Below are positions 41,951 to 50,484 of a stretch of DNA of 64,000 bases, piece by piece. Position numbers and translations under genes: made by a program. Positions within the stretch are counted from its first letter, which is position 1; every line of letters starts with the position of its first letter. Source of the DNA: Nonomuraea soli (lineage in GTDB: Bacteria; Actinomycetota; Actinomycetes; Streptosporangiales; Streptosporangiaceae); the NCBI RefSeq assembly GCF_013761175.1, contig NZ_JACDUR010000004.1:558001-622000 (forward strand), written 5' to 3'. Under the pieces are notes generated by a model. That model saw nothing but the letters and a program-made list of their open reading frames with translations. It was not told where the DNA came from and made no database searches.

Positions 41951-42968
41951 CGACGCCGCGCCGTACCTCGACGGACGCGCGCCCGGCGCGCACCTCGACG
42001 TGATCGGCGCCATGACCGTGCACGCCGTCGCCGCGGCGCTGCGCCTGGGCGTCTTCGCCGCCCTGGGCGCCCCGGCCGACGCGCCCACCCTCGCGCGCAC
42101 CCTCGACGCCGACCCCGCCGCCCTCACCGTCCTGCTCGACGTGCTGGTCGCGACCGGCTACCTCGCCCGCGAAGGCCCCCGCTACCGGCTCACGCCGCTC
42201 GCCGGAACCCTGGACTGGTACGGCGACAGCCTGCTGTTCTGGCACGAGGTGACCGGCGAGCTGTGGAGCGGCCTGACCGAGTCGATCCGCGGCGGCGGCC
42301 GCGGCGCCGACTTCTACACCTGGCTCGGCGACCGCCCCGAGGCCCGCTCCCGCTTCGAGACCATCCTGTACGGCCAGGCCGACTGGCTCAGCACCGAGAT
42401 CGTCACCCTGGCGCCCCCGCCACCCGGCGCCACGCGGCTGCTCGACCTCGGCGGCGGCCATGCCCGCTACAGCCTCGCCTACTGCGCCGCCCACCCCCGC
42501 CTGCACGCCACCGTCGCCGACCTGCCCGCCGCCCTGGATGCGGGGATGTCCGCCGCCAAGCAGGCCGGGCTCGACGAGCGTGTCACCTTCGACGGCCGCG
42601 ACCTCACGGCCGCACTGCCGTACCGGGACCAGGACTGCGTCCTGCTCTTCAACCTCCTGCACGGCTTCCCGGCCGCCCGGGCCCGCGCCCTGGTGGCCGC
42701 CGCCGCCGGGACGTTGCGCCCCGGCGGCCGCCTGATCATCCTGGAACGCGACCCCGACCGCGCGGCCGACCCGGTGACCGGCGCGTTCAGCCGCCTGTTC
42801 GCGCTCAACCTGCACCACACCCAGGGCGGAACCCTGCACACCCTCGCCGACCTGGCGGCCTGGGCGCGGGAGTGCGGCCTGACGGAGCCGGGCGTCGCCG
42901 ACCTCACCCGGTCGCCGGCCCACCGGCTCCTGATCGCCGATCTGCCGCCCGGAACTCCTCGGCCGTGA
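41928..42968 (+). CDS. SAM-dependent methyltransferase, O-methyltransferase family 2 type
   Basis: The 346-residue product has an N-terminal winged-helix dimerisation region (HAVAAALRLGVFAALG; DVLVATGYLAREGPRYRLTPLA) and a SAM fold with motif I LLDLGGGHARYS and FNLLHGFPAARAR, LRPGGRLIILERD. Family members methylate phenolic oxygens or sometimes carbon. With the KMO-like enzyme upstream, an aromatic substrate is likely. The gap to the exporter gene is 113 bases and includes the duplicated start region, so coupling to the operon is less certain. The end overlaps the convergent GNAT gene by 65 bases. Confidence 0.85.
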   Translation: MPLHLTPDDAAPYLDGRAPGAHLDVIGAMTVHAVAAALRLGVFAALGAPADAPTLARTLDADPAALTVLLDVLVATGYLAREGPRYRLTPLAGTLDWYGDSLLFWHEVTGELWSGLTESIRGGGRGADFYTWLGDRPEARSRFETILYGQADWLSTEIVTLAPPPPGATRLLDLGGGHARYSLAYCAAHPRLHATVADLPAALDAGMSAAKQAGLDERVTFDGRDLTAALPYRDQDCVLLFNLLHGFPAARARALVAAAAGTLRPGGRLIILERDPDRAADPVTGAFSRLFALNLHHTQGGTLHTLADLAAWARECGLTEPGVADLTRSPAHRLLIADLPPGTPRP

Positions 42969-43485
42969 TCCCCAGCAACACCACGTCCTCGTAGCGGCCC
43001 GCCGCGTACCGGCTGCGCCTTCGGCGGCCCTCGGTGACGAATCCCAGCGCGCCGTGAAGCTCCAGCGAGCCCTCGTTCGAGGCGTAGACCTCGATGTCGC
43101 ACTTCTGGAAGCGCCGCTCGCCGAACATGTAGCGCAGGAGCAGGGCGACGGCCTCGCTCGCGTAGCCCCTGCGCTGGTGCGGGTTGCCGACAGCGACGCC
43201 GTACGAGAACGTGCCGTGCAGGCGGTCGGCGTGATGCGTGTTGATCATGCCGACCGGTGCGTCGTCACGCACATCGGCGATGACCAGCCGGAACTCGTCG
43301 AAGTCCGGATCCTGCTCAGCCAGTTCCCTGGCCCACGCCCGCGCACGCTCGGCCGAGCGCGGCGGGGTGACCAGCCAGCCGTTGCGCTGATCGTCGGAGA
43401 AGCTGTCGAAGGCGGCGAACGCCTCCCAGTCGCCGGGTTCCGCGCCCCGCAACCGCACCCGCTCGCCCACCCATGCCGAAGTCAT
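42904..43485 (-). CDS. GNAT-family N-acetyltransferase (RimJ/RimL-like)
   Basis: The 193-residue product has the acetyl-CoA motif NPHQRRGYASEAVALLLRYMF and the beta-bulge motif VYASNEGSLELHGALGFVTEGRRR, as in RimJ/RimL ribosomal-protein acetyltransferases or small-molecule acetyltransferases. ATG 43485 (MTSAWVGERVRL) is preferred over 43494. Its 3' end overlaps the methyltransferase gene on the other strand, so it is outside the biosynthetic operon. The substrate is unknown. Confidence 0.82.
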   Translation of the reverse strand: MTSAWVGERVRLRGAEPGDWEAFAAFDSFSDDQRNGWLVTPPRSAERARAWARELAEQDPDFDEFRLVIADVRDDAPVGMINTHHADRLHGTFSYGVAVGNPHQRRGYASEAVALLLRYMFGERRFQKCDIEVYASNEGSLELHGALGFVTEGRRRRSRYAAGRYEDVVLLGITAEEFRAADRRSGAGGPATG

Positions 43486-43503
43486 GCTTCCCATGATCGC
43501 CGG

Positions 43504-43935
43504 TCAGCGGATCCTGGCTCCGTAGGCGTGCTCGACCTTCATCGTCATGAGCACCCGCCGGTCCGAGACCATGACCTCGCGGTACTCCTCCCAGTCCGGA
43601 TGCTCGCCCGCGGCCTTGCGGTAATAGTCGACCAGCGCCTCCACCTCCGGCCCCCGCGGATCGGAACCCGGGCCCGTGAGGGTGGCCACGCCTTCGACGG
43701 TCGCCCACTCCCACCCGTCGGAGCTGGTCACGGTGAGGGTGGCGCGCGGGTCGCGGCGCAGGTTGGCCGTCTTGGCCCGGCCCTCCGTCATCGACACGTG
43801 CACGATGCCGGACTCCGGGTCGTAGTAGGGCGTGACCGGCGACAGCTGGGGCCGCCCGTCCGACTTGATCGTCGCCAGGATGCCCAGGCGGCTGCGGGCG
43901 AGCAGCGCGAGCGGGTCAAACGAGTGTTCAGTCAT
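43504..43935 (-). CDS. PPOX-class F420/FMN-dependent flavoprotein
   Basis: The 143-residue product is a split-barrel protein (PNPOx-like) with SRLGILATIKSDGRPQLSPVTPYYD and a C-terminal ATVEGVATL strand, as in TIGR03618-type F420-binding oxidoreductases. Its ATG overlaps the stop of the upstream dehydrogenase gene (TCA/CAT at 43932-43935), so the two are co-transcribed. It is cytoplasmic, with no known substrate. Confidence 0.8.
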   Translation of the reverse strand: MTEHSFDPLALLARSRLGILATIKSDGRPQLSPVTPYYDPESGIVHVSMTEGRAKTANLRRDPRATLTVTSSDGWEWATVEGVATLTGPGSDPRGPEVEALVDYYRKAAGEHPDWEEYREVMVSDRRVLMTMKVEHAYGARIR

Positions 43936-44801
43936 GATCGTGCTCCCGATGGTGTGCGGAACTGATCGATCAGGGCAGCGTAACTCTCGCCCTCCCGACC
44001 GGCCGCGACCGCCCGCCTCGCGATTTCCCTGACGGACCCCGGCAGACCTGGGTCGACCCCGAGGACCTCGCTCTCCTCCACGAGGTGGTCCATCGCGGCC
44101 AGGTGCGTGGCGATGGTCGCGTCGGTCGCCGTGAAGTCCTTCTTGTCGATCTGCTCGGCGTAGCCGGGAAGCCACCCGGCGACGGTCCCGATGGTCGGCC
44201 CCGCGAGCGACGCGAACGCCGAGGCCTCCACGCCCGCCGCGGTCAGCATCGCGGCGCCGTGCAGGAAACCGTTCAGGACGCTCCACATCACGCCCAGCAG
44301 GGCCACGTCGTAGAGCGAGGCGAGCCCGTGGTCCTCGCCGAGGTGGAGGCTCTGCCCGCCCAAGGCGCTCAGGGCGGCCTGGTGGCGGTCGAACACCTCG
44401 CCCGGCCCGCTGTACAGCACGACGGCCTCGTCGGTGGCGATGGCCTGCGGGATCGCCATGATCGCGCCGTCCAGGTAGGCGGCCCCACGCGACGCCGCCC
44501 ACTCGGCGGTGCTCCTGGCCTGCTCGGCCGTCCCCGACGTCAGGTTCACCACCGCCCGTCCCGTCAGCTCCAGCGGGTCGAGCAACTCGCGCGCCGCCGC
44601 GTAGTCGGTCACGCACAGGACGACGAGCTCGCTCGCCGCGACCGCCTCCGCCACCGATCCGGCGGCCTTCGCGCCCTGGGCGACGAGGGGCTCGGCCTTG
44701 CTCGCCGTACGGTTCCACACGGTCGTCTCATGCCCGGCGGTCAGGAACGCGCCGGCGAGTGCCTGGCCCATGAGGCCCAGGCCGATTACGGAGATCTGCA
44801 T
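43932..44801 (-). CDS. NAD(P)-binding 6PGDH/imine-reductase-like protein
   Basis: The 289-residue product begins MQISVIGLGLMGQALAGAFL, a Rossmann start of the 3-hydroxyisobutyrate dehydrogenase/imine reductase family, with TVWNRTASKAEPL after the second strand (Arg suggests NADP). The middle helix has LYDVALLGVMWSVLNGFLHGAA in place of the usual catalytic Lys, as in imine-reductase-like members. ATG 44801 is used since it matches the family start and lies at the divergent promoter. A MerR regulator diverges from it and probably controls it. Confidence 0.82.
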   Translation of the reverse strand: MQISVIGLGLMGQALAGAFLTAGHETTVWNRTASKAEPLVAQGAKAAGSVAEAVAASELVVLCVTDYAAARELLDPLELTGRAVVNLTSGTAEQARSTAEWAASRGAAYLDGAIMAIPQAIATDEAVVLYSGPGEVFDRHQAALSALGGQSLHLGEDHGLASLYDVALLGVMWSVLNGFLHGAAMLTAAGVEASAFASLAGPTIGTVAGWLPGYAEQIDKKDFTATDATIATHLAAMDHLVEESEVLGVDPGLPGSVREIARRAVAAGREGESYAALIDQFRTPSGARS

Positions 44802-44805
44802 GGCA

Positions 44806-44824
44806 GTATCAAAAACGTTGATAC
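44806..44824. promoter_or_regulatory. Inverted repeat in the divergent merR region
   Basis: GTATCAA (44806-44812) and TTGATAC (44818-44824) form a perfect 7-bp inverted repeat with a 5-base spacer, followed by TACCGGTA. The site lies between the divergent starts at 44801 and 44854, so it is the likely MerR operator. Confidence 0.65.
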
Positions 44825-44853
44825 CGGTATGAAGGTCAAGCAGGGGAGCGATC

Positions 44854-45216
44854 ATGCTGATCGGGGAGCTGAGCCGCCGCACCAGAGTCCACACCCACCA
44901 GCTGCGCTACTACGAGGCGCAAGGGCTGCTCGAACCTCGCCGCGGCGGCAACGGGTACCGGGAGTACGGCGAGGACGCGGTGCTGACCGTCACCCAGATC
45001 AGGCGCCTGCTCGCGGCCGGGCTCTCGACGCAGGAGATCGCGTACATCCTGCCCTGCGCCACCGGCCCCGAGCCGGAGCTGTACGCGTGTGAGGAGCTGC
45101 TGGAGCTGCTCAGGACGCGGATGAGCGGGCTGGACGAGCACATCGGCACGCTCGTGCAGTCGCGGCAGGCGCTCAGCGACTTCATCGCCGCCACGGAGGA
45201 ACGGGTGGCGGTCTGA
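44854..45216 (+). CDS. MerR-family regulator
   Basis: The 120-residue product begins MLIGELSRRTRVHTHQLRYYEAQGLLEP, the MerR winged helix, with a coiled-coil C-terminal helix (ELLELLRTRMSGLDEHIGTL). Two Cys (CATGPEPELYACEE) lie in the linker; a metal- or redox-sensing role is possible but the Cys pattern does not match known metal sensors. It diverges from the imine-reductase-like gene across 52 bases with a perfect inverted repeat. Confidence 0.88.
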   Translation: MLIGELSRRTRVHTHQLRYYEAQGLLEPRRGGNGYREYGEDAVLTVTQIRRLLAAGLSTQEIAYILPCATGPEPELYACEELLELLRTRMSGLDEHIGTLVQSRQALSDFIAATEERVAV

Positions 45217-45219
45217 GCC

Positions 45220-45576
45220 CTACTCGACGCACAGGCAGAACGGATGCCCCGCCGGGTCGAGGAAGACCCGGAAGGTCGTGCCCGGCTGGTGTTCGTGCTT
45301 GGTGGCCCCCAGCTCCAGCACCGCCGCCTCGGCCGTGTCGAGGTCGTCGACCATCAGGTCGAGGTGCATCTGCTGCGGCACCTCCTGGGCGGGCCACTCC
45401 GGCGGGGTGTAGCCGTCGACCTGCTGGAAGGAGATGCAGGCGCCGTAGTCGGCCTTGATGTCGGCCCAGCCGGGCGAGGTCTCGACCTTCCAGCCGAGCA
45501 TCCCGGCGTAGAAGGCGGCCAGCGCCTCGGCGTCGGGGCAGTCGAGGACGGTGGTCGGGAAGGATGCGATAGCCAT
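45220..45576 (-). CDS. VOC (glyoxalase/bleomycin-resistance fold) protein
   Basis: The 118-residue product has the two-module VOC pattern: PTTVLDCPDAEALAAFYAGMLGWKVE, then HLDLMVDDLDTAEAAVLELGATKHEHQ and FRVFLDPAGHPFCLCVE. Metal-ligand positions are partly present (His of HLDLMV and Glu at the end). The start at 45576 fits the family; the upstream part of the open frame has no homology. It may be an enzyme or a binding protein; the substrate is unknown. Confidence 0.8.
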   Translation of the reverse strand: MAIASFPTTVLDCPDAEALAAFYAGMLGWKVETSPGWADIKADYGACISFQQVDGYTPPEWPAQEVPQQMHLDLMVDDLDTAEAAVLELGATKHEHQPGTTFRVFLDPAGHPFCLCVE

Positions 45577-45736
45577 GGGGAGCACACTAGGCGGGGTGAC
45601 GGACGTTTTCCGTCCGGAATGAACCCCAAATCCGGTGGCCGGATCTGGACAGGGCAATTCAGTTGCCGAAAAAGCCACCTAAGATCCGGATGGGGGCATG
45701 GAGTGCCAGTCCGTTGTCTCCCGAAGGATGCGCCGA

Positions 45737-46570
45737 GTGTCAGATTCTCCACCGCGACCGCCAGGGGCAGACCAGACGACCGCGGCCCTGACGGTGACCA
45801 TTCTGATCGGGCTCGGCCAGATACTCGCGGTATGGACGGCCGAGGCCCGGCTCGTCGTCGGGTTGCTCTTTCTGGTCATATGCATCTATCTGCTACAGAA
45901 GTTCTGGGACGGCACGTCGCGGTTGTACAGGGTGCTCGGCATCGCGAGCATCGCCGTCGCCCTCGTCGTCACGTCTCTCGCGGCCGCCGGCCTCGTCTCC
46001 GGCCGGGCCAAACCCCCCGCCGCCAAGCCCGCGACCAGCTCGCCCTCGCCGACCGCCGGCGCCTCCCTCCCGGCCAGCCCGTCGCCCTCGGTGTACACCG
46101 TCAGTTCGAGCACCGACAAGCCCGAAGGGGCGATGTTCCTGGCCGACCTGGGAGAAAGCGCCGAGTCGTCGGACAACGTGAGTTCACTCGGAGAGTTCGA
46201 CCTCAACGGCATCGCCTACGAGAAGAGCGTGAGAGTGGACGCGGGATGCATGAGCGAGCAATTCTCCGCGACCGGGCGGGGCAAATGGGTGGACTTCACT
46301 TTCGATCCTTCCTACTCGTCCTTTCAGGCCATCATCGGCTTGGACGATTCGAGCAGCAGAAGGGTCGAAAGCCTGTCCTATCGGATCTTTGTCGGCGGCT
46401 TCGAGGTCGACTCTGGAACGATCTACGCCGACGGGCAGGAACGGCTCAACATCCCCATCGCCGGTGCCCGGCAACTGCGCCTCCTGGTCGACCCGTCGGA
46501 GTACGTGAGCTGCTCGTCCATCAGCAGGGACGGCGACATCATCTGGGGCAACGCGATCCTCGTCCCCTGA
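45737..46570 (+). CDS. Membrane protein with extracytoplasmic NPCBM-like domain
   Basis: The 277-residue product (GTG start with GAAGGA 8 bases upstream; ATG 45728 is an alternative) has two or three membrane helices near residues 16-85, a Pro/Ser/Ala-rich linker (about 90-120) and a beta-rich C-terminal domain resembling NPCBM/NEW2 (LGEFDLNGIAYEKSVRV; KWVDFTFDPSYSSFQAIIGLDDSS; DSGTIYADGQERLNIPIAGARQLRL). The domain is common in sugar-binding surface proteins. It is probably displayed outside the cell, but no function is known. Confidence 0.75.
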   Translation: MSDSPPRPPGADQTTAALTVTILIGLGQILAVWTAEARLVVGLLFLVICIYLLQKFWDGTSRLYRVLGIASIAVALVVTSLAAAGLVSGRAKPPAAKPATSSPSPTAGASLPASPSPSVYTVSSSTDKPEGAMFLADLGESAESSDNVSSLGEFDLNGIAYEKSVRVDAGCMSEQFSATGRGKWVDFTFDPSYSSFQAIIGLDDSSSRRVESLSYRIFVGGFEVDSGTIYADGQERLNIPIAGARQLRLLVDPSEYVSCSSISRDGDIIWGNAILVP

Positions 46571-46632
46571 TACCGGGGCGTTTCCACGACCACTAGGCTG
46601 ATCGTTCGCCGGTGGAAGGGGGGCGGTTGACG

Positions 46633-46950
46633 ATGGCCGCGGAAGAGGACTTCAAGCAGGTCGGCGACGAACTGGCCGACCTGGGGGTGAGGGTCTCCAG
46701 GATGATGGGGCGGCCCGCGCTCAAGGACCGGGCGGGCAAGGTGTTCGCGAGCCTGCAGCGGGACGGGGCGATGGTGTTCCGGCTGGTGAGGGATACGCCG
46801 GAGCACGCGGCCGCGCTCGACCTGCCGGGGGCGTCGTTGTTCGACCCGATGGGGCAGGGGAAGGTCGTCAAGGACTGGGTAGCGGTGCCCCACTCGTCGG
46901 TGGACAGGTGGACGGACCTGGCCGAGGCGGCGCTCAGCCGGCCGCGTTGA
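46633..46950 (+). CDS. MmcQ/YjbR or TfoX-N-like small protein
   Basis: The 105-residue product has the SRMMGRPALKDRAGKVFASLQRDGAMVFRL core found in YjbR/TfoX-N-like domains, which are small alpha/beta proteins with DNA-binding-like or unknown roles. A GGAAGGGGGGCGG stretch lies upstream. The start at 46633 is preferred over 46612. The C-terminus has VAVPHSSVDRWTDLAEAA, also typical. It is not linked to a clear neighbour. Confidence 0.7.
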   Translation: MAAEEDFKQVGDELADLGVRVSRMMGRPALKDRAGKVFASLQRDGAMVFRLVRDTPEHAAALDLPGASLFDPMGQGKVVKDWVAVPHSSVDRWTDLAEAALSRPR

Positions 46951-46971
46951 GCGACGAGGCCCTGGATACCA

Positions 46972-47544
46972 GTGGCAACCCTTGCTGAACTACGAGCCAT
47001 CATCGGACCTCCCCTCAGGCGGCCGGTTCCGGCGAACTGGCCCGCGGTCGAGGAGAACCTGAACACTCCGCTCCCGGCCGACTACAAGGAATTCCTCGAC
47101 CACTACGGGACCGTCGCCTTCGATCTGTCTCTGGGGCTCCTGGTGGCCAACTTGGGCGGGACCTCCGCAAGCACCCCTCGTGAGGGCTGGATGGAGTTCC
47201 TCGAGCCGCTGGACCCGATCTCCGGCTACGGCGAACCCATGGAAATCGTGGACGACTCGAACAACGTCCTTGGGGAGCGATTGTTCGACGTCTATCCCCG
47301 GCAGGGAGGACTGGCTCCTTGGGGGTCGACGCAGTTCGGGCACGTCTGCCTCTGGGAGATGACCGGGGAGCCGGACGAGTGGGTCGTCTGGGTCACCGAT
47401 GAAGACGCGATGTCCATCTGGCGGCATGACGGCGGATTCGTCGACTTTCTCATCAAGGCCAACAAGGGCACGCTCCGGTGTCCCGTTATCCATGAGAACG
47501 GGCACCTCGACGGGGTCATCTGGGACCCCTTCGACGGTCAGTGA
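46972..47544 (+). CDS. SMI1/KNR4 (SUKH) family protein
   Basis: The 190-residue product starts at GTG 46972 and has the SUKH pattern: WPAVEENLNTPLPADYKEFLDHYGTVAFD near residues 23-50 and a FGHVCLWEMTGEPDEWVVWV strand set later. SUKH proteins are often immunity proteins against nuclease or other toxins, but solitary copies without a toxin are also frequent, and no toxin gene is seen nearby. The function is unknown. Confidence 0.8.
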   Translation: MATLAELRAIIGPPLRRPVPANWPAVEENLNTPLPADYKEFLDHYGTVAFDLSLGLLVANLGGTSASTPREGWMEFLEPLDPISGYGEPMEIVDDSNNVLGERLFDVYPRQGGLAPWGSTQFGHVCLWEMTGEPDEWVVWVTDEDAMSIWRHDGGFVDFLIKANKGTLRCPVIHENGHLDGVIWDPFDGQ

Positions 47545-47620
47545 GAGATCGCCGCCCAACCCGGTCGGCAATGGCGGCCATGCGGGGTCCCAGGCGGCAG
47601 CCCCAACGGGGCCCCTGCTG

Positions 47621-48616
47621 TCAGGCGGAGTCGCGGATGACCAGTTCCGTGGGAAGGATGACCGGGTCCGACGGCCCGCCCTGGAAGAGGCCGAGCAGTA
47701 GCTGCACCATCGCCGACGCCTGGTCGGCGACCGGGTGCCGCATGGTGGTGAGCGGCGGGTCGGTGTACTTGGCCGCCTCGATGTCGTCGAACCCGACCAG
47801 CGCCACATCGCCCGGCACGCTGCGTCCCGCCTGGCGGAGCGCCTGCAGGGCGCCCACGGCCATCAGGTCGTTGGCGACGAACACGGCGTCGAGCGACGGG
47901 TCGTCGCGCAGGAGCTGGCGCATGGCGATGGCGCCCGACTCGCGGGTGAAGTCGCCGACGGCGACGATGGAGCGGCGGTCGGAGTCGCGCAGGACGTTGC
48001 GGTAGCCGGCGAGCCGGTCCTGGCCGGCGATCATGTCGAGCGGTCCCGCGATGGTCGCGATGCGCGTGCGCCCGCTGTCGAGGAGGTGGCGCACCGCCTT
48101 CTCGGCGCCGCCGACGTTGTCGTTGTCGACGAAGGGGATGTCGATGGGTACGGCGGGCCTGCCGTACGACACGACGGGGACGCGCATGCGGGCGATGGCC
48201 GAGGGCAGCGGGTCGGCGCCGTGCATGGAGATGAGCATGACGCCGTCGACGTGGCCGCTGGCGATGTAGCGCTCCACGCGGGCGTGTGACTTGGCCGTGG
48301 AGGCCAGCATGAGGACGACCTGCTTGTCGGCCGCCTCCAGCTCCAGGGAGGCCGAGCGGATGACGGTGGCGAACAGGGGGTCGTCGGAGAAGACGCGGGT
48401 GGGGGGTTCCGACACCACGAGGGCGACGGAGTCGGTGCGCTGGGTGACGAGGCTGCGGGCGGCGGAGTTGGGCACGTAGCCGAGCTCGTCGATGGCACGG
48501 AGCACGACGTCGCGGATGTGGGGTGCGACGGTGGTCTGGCCGTTGACGACTCGGGAGACGGTGGCGCGGGAGACGCCCGCTCGCGCCGCCACCGCCTCCA
48601 GGGTCGGACGCTTCAT
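47621..48616 (-). CDS. LacI-family regulator, CebR-like
   Basis: The 331-residue product begins MKRPTLEAVAARAGVSRATV, then SRVVNGQTTVAPHIRDVVLRA, the LacI helix-turn-helix, followed by a sugar-binding domain (about 60-331; SVALVVSEPPTRVFSDDPLF, VANDLMAVGALQALR, VGFDDIEAAKYTDPPLTT). It resembles CebR, the cellobiose-responsive repressor of Streptomyces. The gene is the last of the operon 51831-47621, with ATGA-type overlaps. Matching operators lie before its own operon and the ceb operon, so it probably represses both. Confidence 0.88.
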   Translation of the reverse strand: MKRPTLEAVAARAGVSRATVSRVVNGQTTVAPHIRDVVLRAIDELGYVPNSAARSLVTQRTDSVALVVSEPPTRVFSDDPLFATVIRSASLELEAADKQVVLMLASTAKSHARVERYIASGHVDGVMLISMHGADPLPSAIARMRVPVVSYGRPAVPIDIPFVDNDNVGGAEKAVRHLLDSGRTRIATIAGPLDMIAGQDRLAGYRNVLRDSDRRSIVAVGDFTRESGAIAMRQLLRDDPSLDAVFVANDLMAVGALQALRQAGRSVPGDVALVGFDDIEAAKYTDPPLTTMRHPVADQASAMVQLLLGLFQGGPSDPVILPTELVIRDSA

Positions 48617-49524
48617 CCCTTGATCCCGCCGGCGAGCAGGCCGCGGACGAAGTATCGCTGCATTGAGAGGAACACCACGAGAGGAATGATGACAGAGACG
48701 AAGGCTCCTGCGGTCAGCCGCTGCCATTCGTCGCCGCGGGTGCCGGCCATCTGCGCGAGCCGTACGGTCATCGGCGCGGATTCGGCGGTGCCGCCCGCGA
48801 AGATGAGGCCGACGAGCAGGTCGTTCCAGACCCAGAGGAACTGGAAGATCGCGAAGGTGGCGAGGGCGGGTGCGACGAGGGGCAGGATGATGCGCCGGAT
48901 GATCTGGCCGTGGGTGGCGCCGTCGACGCGGGCGGCCTCGATGAGGTCGCCGGGCAGTTCGGCCATGAAGTTGTGGAGCAGGAAGATGGCGAAGGACAGG
49001 GCGAAGCAGGTGTGGGCGAACCAGACCTGGACGAATGGTTGCATCTCGCCCAGTTCCCAGGCGGGCAGCAGCGTGACCCCGAAGACCGTGACGCCCTGGG
49101 AGAAGAACGACAGCAGCGGGACCAGGGCCATCTGCAGCGGCACGATCTGCAGGGCGAAGATGCCGAGGTAGATCCAGTCGCGCCCGGGGAACTTCAGCCA
49201 GGCCAGCGCGTAGGCCGCTAGGGCGGCGAAGGCCAGGGGGAAGAGCACCGAGGGCACGGTGATGACGATGGAGTTGATCAGGAAGCGGAACAGCTGCCCC
49301 GAGGACGAGGAGGAGCCGAAGAGCACCTCCTGGTAGTTCTCCAGGGTCAGGTTCGGCGTGCCGAAGAAGGTCCACCAGCCGGTCGACTTGATCTCGTCCT
49401 CTGGACGGAACGATGACAGCAGCAGGCCGAAGGTGGGTGTGGTCCACAGCAGCGCGATGATCAGCGCGATCAGCGAGGCCGTACGGGTGGCGAGCTTGCT
49501 CCGCACGCGAGAGGCAGCGTTCAT
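48613..49524 (-). CDS. Sugar ABC permease, MalG-like
   Basis: The 303-residue product has six membrane segments and an EAA motif (LIEAARVDGATHGQIIRRIILP). It overlaps both neighbours by four bases. The CUT1 family fits. It is the second permease of the system whose binding protein is at 50485. Confidence 0.88.
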   Translation of the reverse strand: MNAASRVRSKLATRTASLIALIIALLWTTPTFGLLLSSFRPEDEIKSTGWWTFFGTPNLTLENYQEVLFGSSSSSGQLFRFLINSIVITVPSVLFPLAFAALAAYALAWLKFPGRDWIYLGIFALQIVPLQMALVPLLSFFSQGVTVFGVTLLPAWELGEMQPFVQVWFAHTCFALSFAIFLLHNFMAELPGDLIEAARVDGATHGQIIRRIILPLVAPALATFAIFQFLWVWNDLLVGLIFAGGTAESAPMTVRLAQMAGTRGDEWQRLTAGAFVSVIIPLVVFLSMQRYFVRGLLAGGIKG

Positions 49525-50480
49525 CGGGCCTTCTGCACCTTTCGCTGGTACCAGACGATCGGCATGACCAGCACGAACAGGAAGACCGCCAGTGCGGCGC
49601 CCTTGCCTGTCTCGCCGAAGCGGAAGGCGTTGTTGTACATGTCGACCGCGATGACGCTGGTGTCGAAGTTGCCGTTGGTCATGGTCCTGACGATGTCGAA
49701 GAGCTTCAGGGTGCCGATGGCCTGGGTGACACCGACGACGATCACGGCGTTCCTGATGGAGGGCAGCGTGACGCGGAAGAACATGGAGAACGGTCCCGCG
49801 CCGTCGAGCCTGGCGGCCTCGACGATCTCGGCGGGGATGCCCTTGATCGCCGCTGAGAGCACGACGGTGGCGAAGCCCGCCTGGATCCAGACCAGGACCA
49901 GGATCAGGAAGAACGTGTTGTACGGCGCTTCCAGCAGCCACTGGCGGGGCTCTCCGCCGAGCCAGACGACGATCTGGTTGAGCAGGCCGATCTGGTCGGC
50001 CTCCTCGGGGCGGTAGGCGTAGACGAACTTCCAGATGATGCCCGCGCCGACGAAGGAGATCGCCATGGGCAGGAAGACCAGCGCCTTGGCCAGCCGCTCG
50101 AAGCGGGTGCGGTCGACGAGCACCGCGTAGACCAGGCCGATCGAGGTGACCAGGAGCGGGGTCAGCACCAGCCAGATGAGCGTGTTGCGCAACGTCAGCA
50201 GGGCCTCGGGCTGGGTGAACATCCACACGTAGTTGTCGAGCCCGACGAAACGCTGGGAGTCGCCGCTCATGAAGGACAGCAGCGCGGTCCTGATGGTCGG
50301 GACCAGGAGGCCGATGGTCATCAGGATGAGGGCCGGGGCCAGCATGATCGTCGCGGTGAACCGCGACGTGCGGTCGAGCACCAGGATGATCAGGCCGACC
50401 ACGGCGAGGAAGGCGACGACGCCGAGCAGCAGCATGACAAGCTTGGGCTGCTCGGCGCCGAAGTCGAAATCGAGATCCAT
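49521..50480 (-). CDS. Sugar ABC permease, MalF-like
   Basis: The 319-residue product has an N-terminal membrane helix plus six more and an EAA motif (IVEAARLDGAGPFSMFFRVTLP). The extra N-terminal region (residues 1-40, beginning MDLDFDFGAEQPKL) is unusual for the family but is seen in alpha-glucoside AglF-like permeases. It follows the binding-protein gene by four bases. Confidence 0.88.
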   Translation of the reverse strand: MDLDFDFGAEQPKLVMLLLGVVAFLAVVGLIILVLDRTSRFTATIMLAPALILMTIGLLVPTIRTALLSFMSGDSQRFVGLDNYVWMFTQPEALLTLRNTLIWLVLTPLLVTSIGLVYAVLVDRTRFERLAKALVFLPMAISFVGAGIIWKFVYAYRPEEADQIGLLNQIVVWLGGEPRQWLLEAPYNTFFLILVLVWIQAGFATVVLSAAIKGIPAEIVEAARLDGAGPFSMFFRVTLPSIRNAVIVVGVTQAIGTLKLFDIVRTMTNGNFDTSVIAVDMYNNAFRFGETGKGAALAVFLFVLVMPIVWYQRKVQKAR

Positions 50481-50484
50481 ATGA

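Noticed and set aside
34444-42968. A complete pyrrolobenzodiazepine cluster
   Set aside because: Only KMO-like, methyltransferase and C-A-PCP-R parts match; tryptophan dioxygenase, kynureninase and hydropyrroline genes are absent in the window.
46972-47544. Immunity gene of a toxin system
   Set aside because: SUKH proteins may be immunity factors, but no polymorphic toxin or secretion-linked gene lies nearby.
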